DNA from: Liquidambar formosana
Lineage: Eukaryota; Streptophyta; Magnoliopsida; Saxifragales; Altingiaceae
Length of the DNA: 64,000 nt
Assembly (NCBI GenBank): GCA_039720395.1
Contig: CM077832.1
Location: forward strand, 25,383,607-25,447,606
Reading direction: 5' to 3'
In this document: piece after piece, positions 10,800 to 23,004 of the stretch
Layout: the number at the start of each line of letters is the position of its first letter
Numbering within the stretch: position 1 is the first letter of the stretch
Program-made: the position numbers and the translations under genes
Notes under the pieces: generated by a model
What the model was told of the DNA's origin: nothing
Databases searched by the model: none
The model's input: only the letters and a program-made list of their open reading frames with translations

Positions 10800-11339
10800 G
10801 ATGACTTAGTGAGACAAAGATGCAATCTTTCTCATGTTATGTGCTTACCTCGATAGCTTGAAAGATGCAATCTTTCCATGATATGTGTTTACCTAGATGG
10901 TTTGAATATAATAAAGATACAATCTTTCTCATGCTATGTGTTTACCTTGATGGTTTGAGTAAGAGAAGGACGCGATCTTTCTCGTGTTATGTGATTACCT
11001 TGATATTTGAATATGAGAAGGATGCGATCTTTCTCATGTTTCATGATAACCTTGATGATTTGAATATGAGAAGGATATGATCTTTCTCATGTTTTGTGAT
11101 AGCCTTGAGGGCACAGTTATACCTCATATTATTCACCAGTGCAACTAGTGTAGTATAAGAAGACCTTTCATCGAACGCAGATTCGGTGTAAGCTATGGAT
11201 ACCTCGTATTATTCACCAGTGCAACTGGTGTAGTATGAGAAGACCTTTCATCGAACACAGATTCGGTGTAAGCTATGGATACCTCGTATTATTCACCAGT
11301 GCAACTGGTATAGTATGGGAAGACCTTTCATCGAACGTA
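10800..11339. repeat. Right-arm repeats: degenerate units and 80-bp array
   Basis: About 10800-11110 holds GAGAAGGATGCGATCTTTCTCATG-like units, mirroring 8043-8510. From 11125 the 80-bp unit recurs with AGACCTTTCA at 11161, 11241 and 11321. The array has fewer copies than the left arm. The frame at 10865-11080 is repeat-derived and not a gene. Confidence 0.8.
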
Positions 11340-11594
11340 TATACTACAGGAAAAAGCATCTATCGCAACGGTAAAAGTCGTTGCGATAACCTCAAAGTCG
11401 TTGCAATAAATACCTATTGCAACAACAACACTATCGTTGCGAGCCGTTGCAAAAACCTCCGTGGTAATAGGTTATTGCAACAACAAATATCGTTGCAATA
11501 CCAATTTCGTTGCAATACACCTCCATTTAATGCAACGATTTTATTGTTGTAATTAATTTATGTTTCGTTGCGAAAAAGTATTGCAACGATATTA

Positions 11595-12490
11595 TTGTGG
11601 CAATATACCTAAAAATAACAATATTTTTAATTAAAAATATTATTTATCGCAACGACTTTGGCGTTGCAATAAGGTATTGTAACAATTTTTGCCGTGGCAA
11701 TAACTTATTACTACAACCTTTCCCGTTGCAAAAAAAAATTATTTTAATTAGAAATATTATTTATCGCAACGACTTTGCCATTGCAATAAGGTATTGCAAC
11801 AATTATTGTCGTGGCAATAACTTATTACTACAACCTTTCCCGTTGCAAAAAAGAATTATTTTAATTAAAAATATTATTTATCGCAACAACTTCAGCATTG
11901 CAATACGTTATTGCAACAATCCTTCCCGTGGCGATAACTTATTGCTACAATCCTTTCCCATTGCAAGAAAGAATTATTTTAATTAAAAATATTATTTATC
12001 GCAACAACTTCGGCATTGCAATACGTTATTGCAACAATGCTATCTGTGGTAATAACTTATTGCTACAACCTTTCCCGTTGCAAAAAAGAATTATTTTAAT
12101 TAAAAATATTATTTATCGCAACGACTTTGGCGTTGCAATATGTTATTGCAACAATGTTTCCCGTGGTAATAACTTATTGCTACAACCTTTTCCGTTGCAA
12201 AAAAGAATTATTTTAATTAAAAATATTATTTATCGCAACAACTTTGGCGTTGCAATATGTTATTGCAACAATGCTTCCCGTGGTAATAACTTATTGCTAC
12301 AACCTTTTCCGTTGCAAAAAAGAATTATTTTAATTAAAAATATTATTTATCGCAACGACTTTGGCGTTGCGATAAGGTATTGCTACATCTCTTCCGTAGC
12401 AATAACTTATTGCTACGATCTTTCTGGTTGCAAGAAAGAATTATTTTAATTAAAAACTTTATTTATCGCAACGACTTTGCAGTTGCAATA
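11595..12490. repeat. 117-bp subterminal tandem array of the CACTA element
   Basis: TTATCGCAAC recurs with TCGC starting at 11647, 11764, 11881, 11999, 12116, 12233, 12350 and 12466, about eight units of 116-118 bp. Each unit holds TTGCAATA/TATTGCAAC elements on both strands and an AATTATTTTAATTAAAAATA block. Such subterminal motifs are where TNPA-type proteins bind in known CACTA elements. The frames read through the array are artefacts of the repeat period (117 is divisible by 3). Confidence 0.85.
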
Positions 12491-15383
12491 ACTTATATTT
12501 TTTTTTTAAATATATATATATATATATATTTTAAAATAGAAATCTGTCGTTTCATGGTGACTTATACCTATACCCTATTTAAGGGAATGAAACCATCCAA
12601 AATATGATATCTCAATCCCAAACTTATCCAAATTGATTCAAACCCAAACTTTAAACATTCATTTAACTAATGAAGCCATCCAAAATGTCATTACAAATTG
12701 AAAATAAATCAACAAAGATATTAAAGTATCCATATCACTATATTAAAAGCTTCAAGCTTTAACCTTTTCCAAAGTGTCATTACAAATTAAAGCTTCAAGC
12801 TTCAAGCTTTAACCTTTTCCAAAATGTCATTACAAATTAAAGTTTCAAGCTTCAAGCTTCAAGCTTCAACCTTCTAAAATGTCATTACAAATTTTGAAGT
12901 AAATCAACAAAGATACTAAAAGCATCCAAAATGCAAAAATTCCAGCTAATTAGCAACCATTTACTCCAAAGATACTAAGCATCCAAAATGCAGGAAATTC
13001 CAACTGATTAGCAACAATCTACTCCTGTAAAACATTGCGAAGAAACAAAGAAAATTAGAAAGTGAGAGAGAGAGACTAACTAAAAGAGAATCAAATATTC
13101 AGACAATGATATTTCCTCAATGAATTGCAAATAGCAACTGCTATCAATTTTGATTCAGATCCAGACCCATTTTATATTGGACTTGGGAAAATGACAATAT
13201 CTCCAATTTTATTTTATTTTATTTTTTATATTTCACCAATCATACATCATACGGATTGTCTAGTTAGGTTAATGAATCAACCTATTCGAAACCCATAAGC
13301 TGGATAAATTCTTCCTTTGTGAATAAGTTAGGTTTTACAAGATTTAAAAGTGTACTAGTATTTAAGAAGAACCAAAGAAAAACTGTTAGAAGTTCATGGA
13401 AAGCATTTAAGTGATAAGACTAGGAACTAGAAAGCATCTTGAATGATCATCATCCCTTCTACAATGAAAGAAGCTTCTACTACTATCAATAATGTGGTTC
13501 AGGGTACTAGAAATATGATCATAACTTTCCAAGCCTATGTAAAAAGGAAACGATCAATCAATATATTACAAGGTCTTAGCTAGGCATAGTTATCAAAAGT
13601 GGGCCTCATTCATGTCTTCATGATCTATTAAATGCATGGCAATTCTAAAATACATATGCAAGTAGGAAAAAAAAAAAAAACTAATTCAGTGACTTAAAAA
13701 ATTCAAGTAGTAGCTCAAGAAGTAAATTATAATAACAAAGAAAAGGGCACAAAAACCTACAAGTTATAGAATAAAAGAAGAATATCAAAATACATAGAAT
13801 GTCTTTTCCCAAAAAAAAAAAAGAGGACATACCATATTTTTCAATACTATAAAAAAGCTTCACTATATCATTTTTTAATGTACCAATCTACCAAATATAA
13901 GAAAACAAAAGACAAAATATAGAACCATCCACAGAAACAGTTGATGCAAGCATATTTAAAGCAAGAAAAACCAGTATAACCATAGTCAAATTATAGAGGA
14001 TCGATCCGTGGCGTCGGAGGATCAATCCGTGGTATTTTAGAATAGCAATTTTGCTTCTACCTCTGTGGATGGATCCATAGCCTCTGGGGATCGATCCATG
14101 GTATTTTAAAAATGAAAATTTTGCTTCTGCCTAGATGGATCGATCCATGACATATGTGGATCGATCCATACTGCTCTAGAAATGCAAATTTTGCTTCTGC
14201 CTAGGTGGATCGATCCATGACATAGGTGGATCGATCCATACTGCTCTAGAAATGCAAATTTTGGTTCTGTCAACCCGGATCGATCCGGCATGAACTCGGA
14301 TCGATCCGAGATCTGAAAAACAGTTATTAAATTTTGGTTCTAGCGTTATGGATATGTTAGGAAAATAAATCTATAAAAAGAAAATTTGGAAAAAATACTT
14401 GATAATGTATAAAACATACATAAGTTCAGCAATAGTAATCCTTTATTGGCTACAGGATTTATGTTCATGAAATTGTGACTAAAGGCTTTATACTAACTAT
14501 CTATCTCCTGCAACCTCCTCCACCTCCGAGCTTGTGACTTCCGGTGTCAAAAAATACAACACTTAATTCAATGCAAGGAAGAATTACAACTAAAGCCCAT
14601 TTTCAGATATATTATGACAACAAGCATAAACAAAACACGATTCTAAATCAGATATTTTGTCATTGAAACAAAGACCAAAATGCACCCATCACAAGCAGCA
14701 AATGCATCCTATGCTTCAACTCCACAACCCAATACAGAATGCCTAGGGGGAAAGAAATCACTCTATTGTACAGATATTTTGGCACCTCACAATCCTACAA
14801 AGATTTAAAAATAAAATATCAGAGCATAAAAATAACCTGGACTCCTGAATGTGTTTCATGCATAAAAGAAAATGACTTATTCACAATAGTTTCAAGAACT
14901 TCCAATGGGCTCTTAGAAATCTTGGGTACTGTCCAACAACATAGCTACCAGAAAGTTCCCAAAAAAAAAAAATTATGAAAACAAATATTGGAAACCAATC
15001 ACAAACTTACTTGACACATTCCTTAAGGTCAGGTTATTTATAGTTCCTCCAACTACCAATCGCAACACTCTATCCCATTGTTCATAGAACACAGGCCAGC
15101 CTACACTGTTATTTAAAGAAAACACAGGCCAGATTGTAAATAAAATCGATTCTTCTCATCATTTCGAGCAGACTAATGGTAAATTTCAAAGCACTAGAAT
15201 GTGTCATGGTCGGATTGGTAATTAGAGAGGTTTCAAAGAGGATAGATATAAATCAAATCAACGATTTTGTACCCCAATATATCATATTCATCCTATTGGC
15301 TATGCATTCTATAGCCATCAAAGTTATCATATTTATAAAGAGTATCAAGAAAGAAAAGTAAATTAAATTAAATTTTGGTATAC
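12491..15383. other. CACTA 3' flank without genes
   Basis: A (TA)n run lies near 12512-12530. A minisatellite of about 50-60 bp built of AAGCTTCAAGCTT and TGTCATTACAAATT occupies 12740-12900. The rest is AT-rich DNA with A-runs (about 13667-13680 and 13809-13822). A fragment with GGATCGATCC repeats occupies about 13990-14330. I see no supportable gene. Confidence 0.6.
13990..14335 (+). repeat. GGATCGATCC repeat block, copy 1 (LTR-like fragment)
   Basis: Ten or so palindromic GGATCGATCC or near copies occur in pairs, separated by TTTGCTTCTGCCTAGG and CTGCTCTAGAAATGCAAA. The block ends with CGGATCGATCCGGCATGAAC. The same ordered block recurs at 31690-31945, where it lies in a SIRE-like LTR, so this is probably a fragment of the same LTR family. 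Confidence 0.6.
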
Positions 15384-17777
15384 CTATTTCTGATTGGCTA
15401 GCATTTGCATGAACTCCTGTCTCATAGTCTGTCGGAGAAACTCTATTTCTACAGCCCGCTTAGCACTTTCTTCTTTAAGTGCTTTCACAAGTTCTGCCTC
15501 CTTCTCAGCTCGTTCTTTATCCCTCTCAGCCCGTTCTTTATCCCTCTCAGCACGCTCTACCTCCAATTGTTTCTCTAAATGCTGAAGCTTACCATTAAAC
15601 TGATCACGTACATGCTCTACAGAAGTAGGAGCCTTTGCCATGTATCCCCGTCCATGAACATAACCTGATTTTTTACCCACAACAGATTGGAATATCCTGT
15701 TACGTTCATCACTAGACAAAGATCGACCTTCTTCGGCTTCCTTCTCTGCAATCTTTTGTTTAGCTTCGTCCTATATGAAAAAATATGACCACCTATCTTT
15801 AAAAAAGACAACAAAGAAGCTTCTAAATTCACATAAGGAAGAAACAAATAATAAATAAATGTGATACTTACATAGATACACTGTGATGTGTGCTCGCTCC
15901 ATTTGCCAGCTACATAATGGGCCAACTCCCACAATGTGCAATCATCGGGCTCCTCCTGTGTATCTTTGTCTCGCTATGATATAAAACAAAACACAACCAC
16001 AATGGATTATATATTGTTAGTTATAACTATAATACAAGTATTGGCATAACATATATGGAAAATTGATAATCTTACATTTTCGAAGCTAACTTGGGAGAAT
16101 GATTTGCTTCCCGTATGGTGTTTACTCCCTTGTTTTTTCCGATTAGTAGCATTTCTTGAACTAATTCTCTACAAGATATGTTTCATGGCACACACTTTAG
16201 TGGCTCTTTCATAAAAATGATTCAATATATAATATCGAATACAAATAAAATTCTCACAAACAATTTCAAAACTTATATGTAATGATAGAAACAAACATAG
16301 ACTAATCTTGCAATCGAATAGTACTTAAAAACTAATATGCAAATGAATCCGGTCCTCACAAAAACAAACCCATATTGTACTCAGACAACTTTCTTGATCT
16401 TTTACCTGAAAATCATGACCTTCAAAATATGATATCAATTCCTCCCATTCTTCTAGGTCTAGCTCCTCAGGGATATTTTGAAGGAGAGTTTCTCTATTAT
16501 CTTTATATGCTCTATAGGTAGCTGAAAATGTTGACCTCCAACCCCTATACCTCTCCTAAGCGATTTTGAAAATCTTAGATCTAGCAAAGTCGTCATCTAC
16601 TAGTCTCCACCTTTCTTGCACATAACAAATCCTTTGAACAATTTAGAGGTATGTGGTTTATAAAGTTAAAAAAAACAAGTATTTTTAACACTAGTTTCAT
16701 GTTCCAAAATGCACTAATTCATAAAATCAACAAAGATCATGTTCCAACCAAAGTGCCAATTACATTGGACACATGGCACCTAAAACAAGTTCTTTAAACG
16801 AGGTGTCTAAGCACTCTGATCAGCATCTCCCTCAAGTGAGAATTATGCATTAAAGATAAAGAAAGTTACTACAAAACTACATAAGACACAAAACCATCCA
16901 TGTCACAAGCAGCCAGGTGATCAATAGAATTCAAATATGCATGAGTTCAAGTTATCTAGAACTTTAAAAAGATGATGGAAAAATTCAATTGTATGGACTT
17001 ACATACCAAAACTTTATCCTTAATAGTATTTCTTATATCAAGTGACACTTCCGACCACTTATTCACTCCAATAAAAGGCACATGACGTCTCATTTGAACT
17101 ACCACTTCATCAACAAATTCCTGGTAATGTATACCGATTGGCCCACCTAACCGTGTTGAAAACTCAATGGGCAATTTGCCATCGCTACTCTCCTTAGCTC
17201 TCTTAGCAACCTTCAATCCTTTTGCAGCGCCTCTACCCTTTTTAGGGTTATTTGAAAGATCTAAACATTATCCAACAACAAATTAAAAAATTAATACACT
17301 ATTGGGAAAATTTAATTTAAATAAAGGATGCTCATAATCACTATAATGGCGGGAAATAAAATGCTACACAAGATATGATGTCAATAAAAATGTTAAGAGT
17401 AATAATATACTATAAATAATAATTAAACCTGATGGATTGGAACATAGAAGACGAGCATGAGATGCAAATTGGCAAACAGGTTGTTCAATGGATGAATTTC
17501 CAGATGGCTGGGATAATGGTGATGATTGCTGAGCTAATGGTGATGATGATGATGATGATGATGGCTGAGCTAACTGTGATGATGGCTGAGCTGATGGTGA
17601 TGGTGGCTGCGATTGTGACAAAGATGGAACTACAATAGGCAGTGGCAGTGATGTCTCAATAGAAGGAGAAGCTTGCTGATGTGAGGAAGATGGTTCTTCT
17701 TGTTGCTGAGATGGTATGGAAGAAGGCTGAGAAGAAAACCTCGGTGTACGACGTCGCTGAAATGATGGATAAGCCAT
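15384..17777 (-). pseudogene. TNPA-like CACTA gene (Transposase_24 type), about six exons
   Basis: Exons inferred on the minus strand are: 17777 to about 17430 (MAYPSFQRRRTPRFSS, a Ser/Gln/Pro-rich N-terminus); about 17270-16995 (GRGAAKGLKVAKR and FSTRLGGPIG, donor GTATGT); about 16632-16408 (RICYVQERWRLVDDDFAR, donor GTAAAAG); about 16170-16077 (NRKKQGSKHHTGSKSFSQ); about 15973-15870 (LWELAHYVAGKWSEHTSQ); and about 15772-15384. The last has YVHGRGYMAKAPTS and then a charged ERAERDKERAEKEAEL coiled coil, ending MLANQK. This order matches the Ptta/En/Spm accessory protein, which binds subterminal repeats and assists excision. One in-frame TAG lies in exon 3 (KIA-stop-ERYRG). The gene lies downstream of the TNP2-like gene on the same strand. 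Confidence 0.75.
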
Positions 17778-18042
17778 CTAGAATGTTGATACCTAACTTA
17801 AAATTTTATAGTATATTAATGAGAATGAAAAAAACTACCCAAACAAGAAAATATTTTCACAATTAAAGGCATTATATTAGATTACTTCCAAATAATCTCA
17901 AAATACCTCATGTTAAACATTACAATTCTGAAAATGGAACATATACTATAACTAAACAAGAAACCCCTGAAAAATTTAATTGCATAAAGTCATTACATCG
18001 CATTTAAATTCCAAAAATATAATAATTAGAAAAAAGAAGTTA

Positions 18043-21000
18043 TTATAGCATAGGTTGTTCATCGCCATCACTATCTTCATCAAGACAATGCTCCATTGAC
18101 CCATCATTAACATATGTATCATCATCCTCTTCAAGATCAGTATCACTATCTTCAAAAATGTGGTCTTCATCTAACTCAATAGCCTCAACATCATGTGCAT
18201 CAATACTCAATCCCTCAATGTCACCTCTACACCATCCAAACAGGTCTTCGGAACCTTCCTCGGTACCATCCATATCATATTAGATGATTGGAATCTCATT
18301 CAATTGGTAAGGCTCATCATCGAAAACATTAGTCTCATCTTCTACCTCTTCCTCAATATTTGGCATAGAAAAGAGGTTTCTAGGCTTCACCCTTATCACA
18401 GTTGCCCAATTTGGCTTTTTCACATCCTTTGCATAATAAACTTGTTCGGCCTGAATCCCTAAAATGAAAGGGTCATCCTTGTAGTGAAGGCATGTCATAT
18501 CAACATTGATAAACCCATATTCATCTTTTTTATACCCTCTACTTTGGTTCCTACCTAGTGGTGGCACCTCCAACCAATCACATTTAAACAGAACAACTTC
18601 ATTACTTCCCAAATAATCTAAAGCAATAATGCTCTTGATGATGCCAAACCAATCTATATAGCCTGTATGTTCATCACCCTTCACAACCACGCCACTATTT
18701 TGGGTTTTCCTTCTCTGTTCTCCTTCTTATGTTCGAAACAAGAAACCATTGATGATGTAGCGGGTGTAAACTCGTGCACGAGCATCTAGCCCTCGAGCTA
18801 ACCCCAATATCTGATCATTTACCCGTTCGTCTCCACTATTGTAAAGAAGTGTGACCTACATTACAATTGATAAGTCAAAATATGAAACATTCAATTAGTT
18901 TGGCATTCAAATGAAACACAACGAGAAACACTTTTACTGTATGGACTTACTTACTCGAGACTTAAACCATTCCGAAAATTTTTCCTTGTGTCTTTGCTCT
19001 ACATTTCGAGGGTTTGTTTCTGTAAGCTCTTTAGTATGTTCGCTATATACAAAATTACATTAAAATTGGTTCCAAGGAGGTAACAATAACATACAAATAA
19101 TCAAATTCTAATATGTAATAAATAAATGCATAGACTTACTCAACCCATGGAGCGACTTCCTCACAGTTGGTTAGAATGTAATGATGTGTCATATGGAGCT
19201 CTGACTTATTGAGACTTTGAAAAGTATAGTTGCGCTTGGTACAGTTAACCGGTGCAAATATGCTCAAACCAGGTAACATTTCATTTCGATAAGAATCAAC
19301 ATTCCTTTCTGCTCGATTCAATTTTGTTTCCATGTCATTTAAGTACCAAGAGCAAAATATCATGCATTCTTCTGAAATATATGCTTCAGCAATTGACCCT
19401 TCCGGACGAGCTTTGTTACGCACATACCCCTTATACGTGCGCAAAGATCTCTCAACTGGATACATCCACCTATAGTTCACTGGCAGCCACCTTAGCTTCA
19501 TCTGCGAGGTAAATCGGTAAGTGCATCATAACATCAAAGAATGAAGGTGGAAATAATTGTTCCAATTTACAGAGGATTTATGGAATTTGCTGATGTAATC
19601 TTTCCAATTCTTCAACCTGCAATTCCTTTGAACACAACTCCGCAAAAAATCCGCTTAAAGCAATTAGTGGTTCACAAACATTCTTTGGTAACAATCCACG
19701 TATCATAAGTGGAAGTAAACGTAGAAATATTACATGACAATCATGAGATTTCAACCCAATCAACTTGCACTCCTTCACCTGTACACATCGCCCTATATTT
19801 GATACATAAGCATCAGGCATCTTCACATCTTTTAAAAACTGGCACAAGTTCTGCTTTTCATCACTGTTTAATGTATAACAAGCAGGAGGTATAGTGTACT
19901 TGCTACCTCTTTGAATTGGATGTAAATCTTTTCTTATCCCCATTGCTTGGAGATCAAGACGAGATTTTAAGCCATCTTTTGTCTTCCCTTCTATAGCAAG
20001 AATTGTTCCTAATACACTATCACAAATATTTTTAACTATGTGCATCACATCCAAATTATGTCGAATTAACAATGTCCTCCAATATGGTAATTCGAAAAAA
20101 ATACTCTTCTTTCGCCAATTATGCTATTTAAGCTCATGATCACGTTTTCTCTTCCTTGTCATTTTACCAAAGGTCACTTGCTCAAAAGTTTCATATTGCT
20201 CGATCACCTTATCTCCTAATAATGGTTTCGGTGCCTTTTTTGTTTCCACAGTATTATCAAATGAACTTTTATTCTTCCGCCATTTATGATCTGATTTTAA
20301 AAATCGACGATAACACAAATAACACTCCTTTTGTCCATACTTGAGTCTATAAGACGACGTATCCTTATGGCAACTTGGACATGCGAGTTTTCCTTTTGTG
20401 CTCCATCCAAATAATACTGCATATGCTGGGAAATCATTAATTGTCCATAAAATTGCAGCATGCAAACGAAAATTTTGTTCCAATGAGGCATCATATGTCT
20501 CAACGCCATGTTCCCATAACTGTTTCAATTCTTCTATCAATGGCTGTAGATACACGTCAATGTCATTTCCAGGGGACTTAGGACTAGGTATAATCATGGA
20601 CATTATCCAAAAAGGCTGTTTCAAACACAGCCAAGGCAGTAAGTTATATGGAATTAATATAACAGGCCATGTACTGTATGAAACACTCATAAGCCCAAAT
20701 GGATTGAACCCATCAGTTGCAAGGCCAAGTCTAACATTACGAGAATCTAATGCAAACCAAGAGTGGACCTCATCTAATCGTTTCCATGATGGAGAATCAG
20801 TTGGATGCCTCATCACCCCATCATTTACACGGCCCTTCTTATGCTATCTCATGTCAGGAGCTATATTTTTTGTCATGTACAACCTTTGTAGTCGAGGCGC
20901 CAATGGAAAATAATGTAGGATCTTCCTAGAAATTTTTTTCTTCTTCTTTTTCCCAATAGTAGTTTCATCACTCTCATTATCTGCATTTTCATGACTTGTC

Positions 21001-21761
21001 ATCCATCTAGGCTCCTTACATATTGGACATTTTTCCAAAGTGGCATGCTCATTTCGATACAACACGCAATCATTAACACATGCATCAATCTTTTCATAAT
21101 CAAGTCCTAAATCCCGTATCATTTTTTTGGCCTCATACAGTGAATTAGGGACCACATGATCATCAGGAAGTTCTAATCTAAACAATTCAAGCAATCCATC
21201 AACTGATTTATTACCCCACCCATATAAACATTTAAGTTGAAACAACTTAACAACAAATGACACCTTAGTTAACTTCTTACAACCAGGATACAACTTTTGT
21301 TCAGCATCTCGTAACAATCGAAAAAATTTGCTAGCATTCTCATTTGGTTCCTCTCGGTTAGGCCTATGCAAATCGTCATCTCCATCAATTGTGGTACTAC
21401 CCAAGTTCTCTTCTCTAATCATATTATTTATCATCTCATATGCACGAGCATCATCACATCTTTCTTCATTTGTTTCATTGTCTACGCCCTCAACATTATC
21501 ATTAGATGACTCAGTGAACCTATCCTCCCCATGAAAAGTCCATATCTTGTAATCTGGATCGAATCCATGCCTGAATAGATCCATTTTTACTTGATCATGT
21601 GTCTTATGAATCACATTAACACACCGACGACACGGACACCGAATTGTATTGCTCCTCGATGCCACATTTGCAAATGCCATCTCGAGAAATGCTTTCATCC
21701 CATGTTGCCATTCTGGTTTACCCCTGTCCGCAATGGACATCCAACTCTTATCTATCGGCAT
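18043..21761 (-). pseudogene. TNP2-like CACTA transposase gene, disabled
   Basis: The likely start is MPIDKSWMSIADR (ATG 21761-21759). An N-terminal transposase-associated region with CPCRRC follows, then the Transposase_21 core (VHSWFALDSRNVRLGLATDG, YLQPLIEEL, ACPSCHKD), then HNLDVMHIVKN, the DUF4218 region (GLKSHDCHV, YRWMYPVERSLRTYKGYVRN), a short exon EHTKELTETNPRNVEQRHKE (donor near 18955) and the DUF4216 region (LFKCDWLEVPP). The tail is acidic. Lesions are TAG at 20844-20846 (TGG expected, DMR-stop-HKKGRVN), TAG near 20124 in the same frame, TAA near 19578, a frameshift near 19500, and a stop near 18730. The full protein would cut and join the CACTA ends. This copy cannot make it. Confidence 0.85.
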
Positions 21762-22154
21762 CCTAACATTGAACACAACAGCATAAAATCAGGGTATTGT
21801 TCTTATAGTGATTTGTTGAATACACTATTTCATTAAGACAGTGTGTTGGAACTAATTATAGAATACCAGTTGTGCATAGGTTTTTATTTTTTGAATCTAT
21901 TAAATATAAATGCATATTAATTTTGTGTTACGTTTTTGGGTGATAGCTTCTAAATTGTCTTGTTTAAAATCAGGGTACTCAATAATTTTCTGATTCATAA
22001 ATATTATTATTATTTAATGGTTTGATATCTTTTGATTGAATATAACATCTTTAAAATTGAAACTGAGAAGAGATTAAGTAAGATTTTACTTTCAAAAATT
22101 TACAACGAACTAAATTTTCACATAAACTGTTTTCTTCTTATTTATATATATATA

Positions 22155-23004
22155 CTAGTAGAAACCCGCGCAATGCATATTATATGTATACTAATTTAGT
22201 GATTTAGAATTTAGGATAACGTGTCTTTATGTATGGTTCAACTCTCTGCATCCCTTCTTATAAAATAGTCTATGTCCATCTTCTTATTGCTTGCCTCAGA
22301 TAATTAAGGATTATTACCTATACCCAACTTCTTTATAGCACCTAAAAAAGAAATAGGAAACATATATATATACCCACTTCAACCTACACCATGTTTCTTG
22401 GCATTTGCAACATATCAAGCTACCCAACATAATAATAATACTAATAATAATAATATCCAAATTAATATATCAGAAAGCTCTACAACACAACAACTCGAAG
22501 GGACTGAAAATAGGAAAACCTTGTTATACAAAAGAAAGTGAAAATAAGTAAACTAAAATAATTAAAGAAAATGGCTAAAATTAAACACGGAATAAGAACT
22601 TGCTAAACGAAATAAAAAACGGAAGAGGGAAAAAAAAATTTGAAGGTGAGAGGAGAATGAAATGTGGGAGAGAAAAGGGAAGAGGGAGGTTTGAAATCTG
22701 ATACTCCCATCCCCATCCCCATCCCCATCCCCGTCCTATTCCTCTTTTCATCTCCACCTCTTCAATCAATCAATCAATCAATGGTCTATTCTCCTATTTT
22801 TTTAGTTTTATTTTTTTGATTTCAAATTAGGTAAAGGTGGTTTTTTAAATTTTAATATGAAAGACATCAGCTAAAAAGGAGGGTCATAGACGTTGGTGGG
22901 CCCATAGTTAAGGAGAGGAGAGGGATTTAGAGGGAAGGCATCTTAAGTTCCTACGTAGCAAAGCTGTGACATTAGCACAACTCTTAAATATAATAGGTAA
23001 TAGA
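22155..23004 (-). mobile_element. Non-autonomous Helitron, 850 bp
   Basis: On the minus strand the 5' end reads TCTATTACCTATTATATTTAAG (23004) and the 3' end GCGCGGGTTTCTACTAG (22155). The TC start and CTAG end are flanked by A and T, as expected for insertion between A and T without a target duplication. The GC-rich 3' stem is only partly preserved. Inside are a CCCCAT array (about 22706-22735) and CAATCAATCA repeats near 22765-22780, but no Rep/helicase gene. Confidence 0.65.

Larger units (their letters stand above)
9664..11339 (-). repeat. Right arm of the palindrome, first part
   Basis: This is a reverse complement, diverged by several per cent, of the left arm. It contains the exon copy (9850-9993), a GC-rich hairpin (about 10279-10367), GAGAAGGAT repeats (about 10800-11110) and 80-bp repeats (11125-11339). 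It stops at CATCGAACGTA, where the CACTA transposon is inserted, and resumes at 34442. Confidence 0.85.

Noticed and set aside
11597..12607. Three overlapping ORFs of 75-183 codons with repeated NIIYRNDFG units
   Set aside because: They are read through the 117-bp subterminal array. The period is divisible by three, so open frames arise automatically.
14524..14560. Shared TGTGACTTCCGGTGTC with 29547-29565 as evidence for a duplication
   Set aside because: The match is only about 16 bp and the flanks do not align, so chance or a very short repeat is enough.
17432..17638. Methionine-rich plus-strand ORF
   Set aside because: It is the antisense of the Ser-rich N-terminus of the TNPA-like gene, produced by TGATGATG repeats.
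20398..20913. Plus-strand ORF of 171 codons
   Set aside because: It is antisense to the well-recognised TNP2-like transposase frame.
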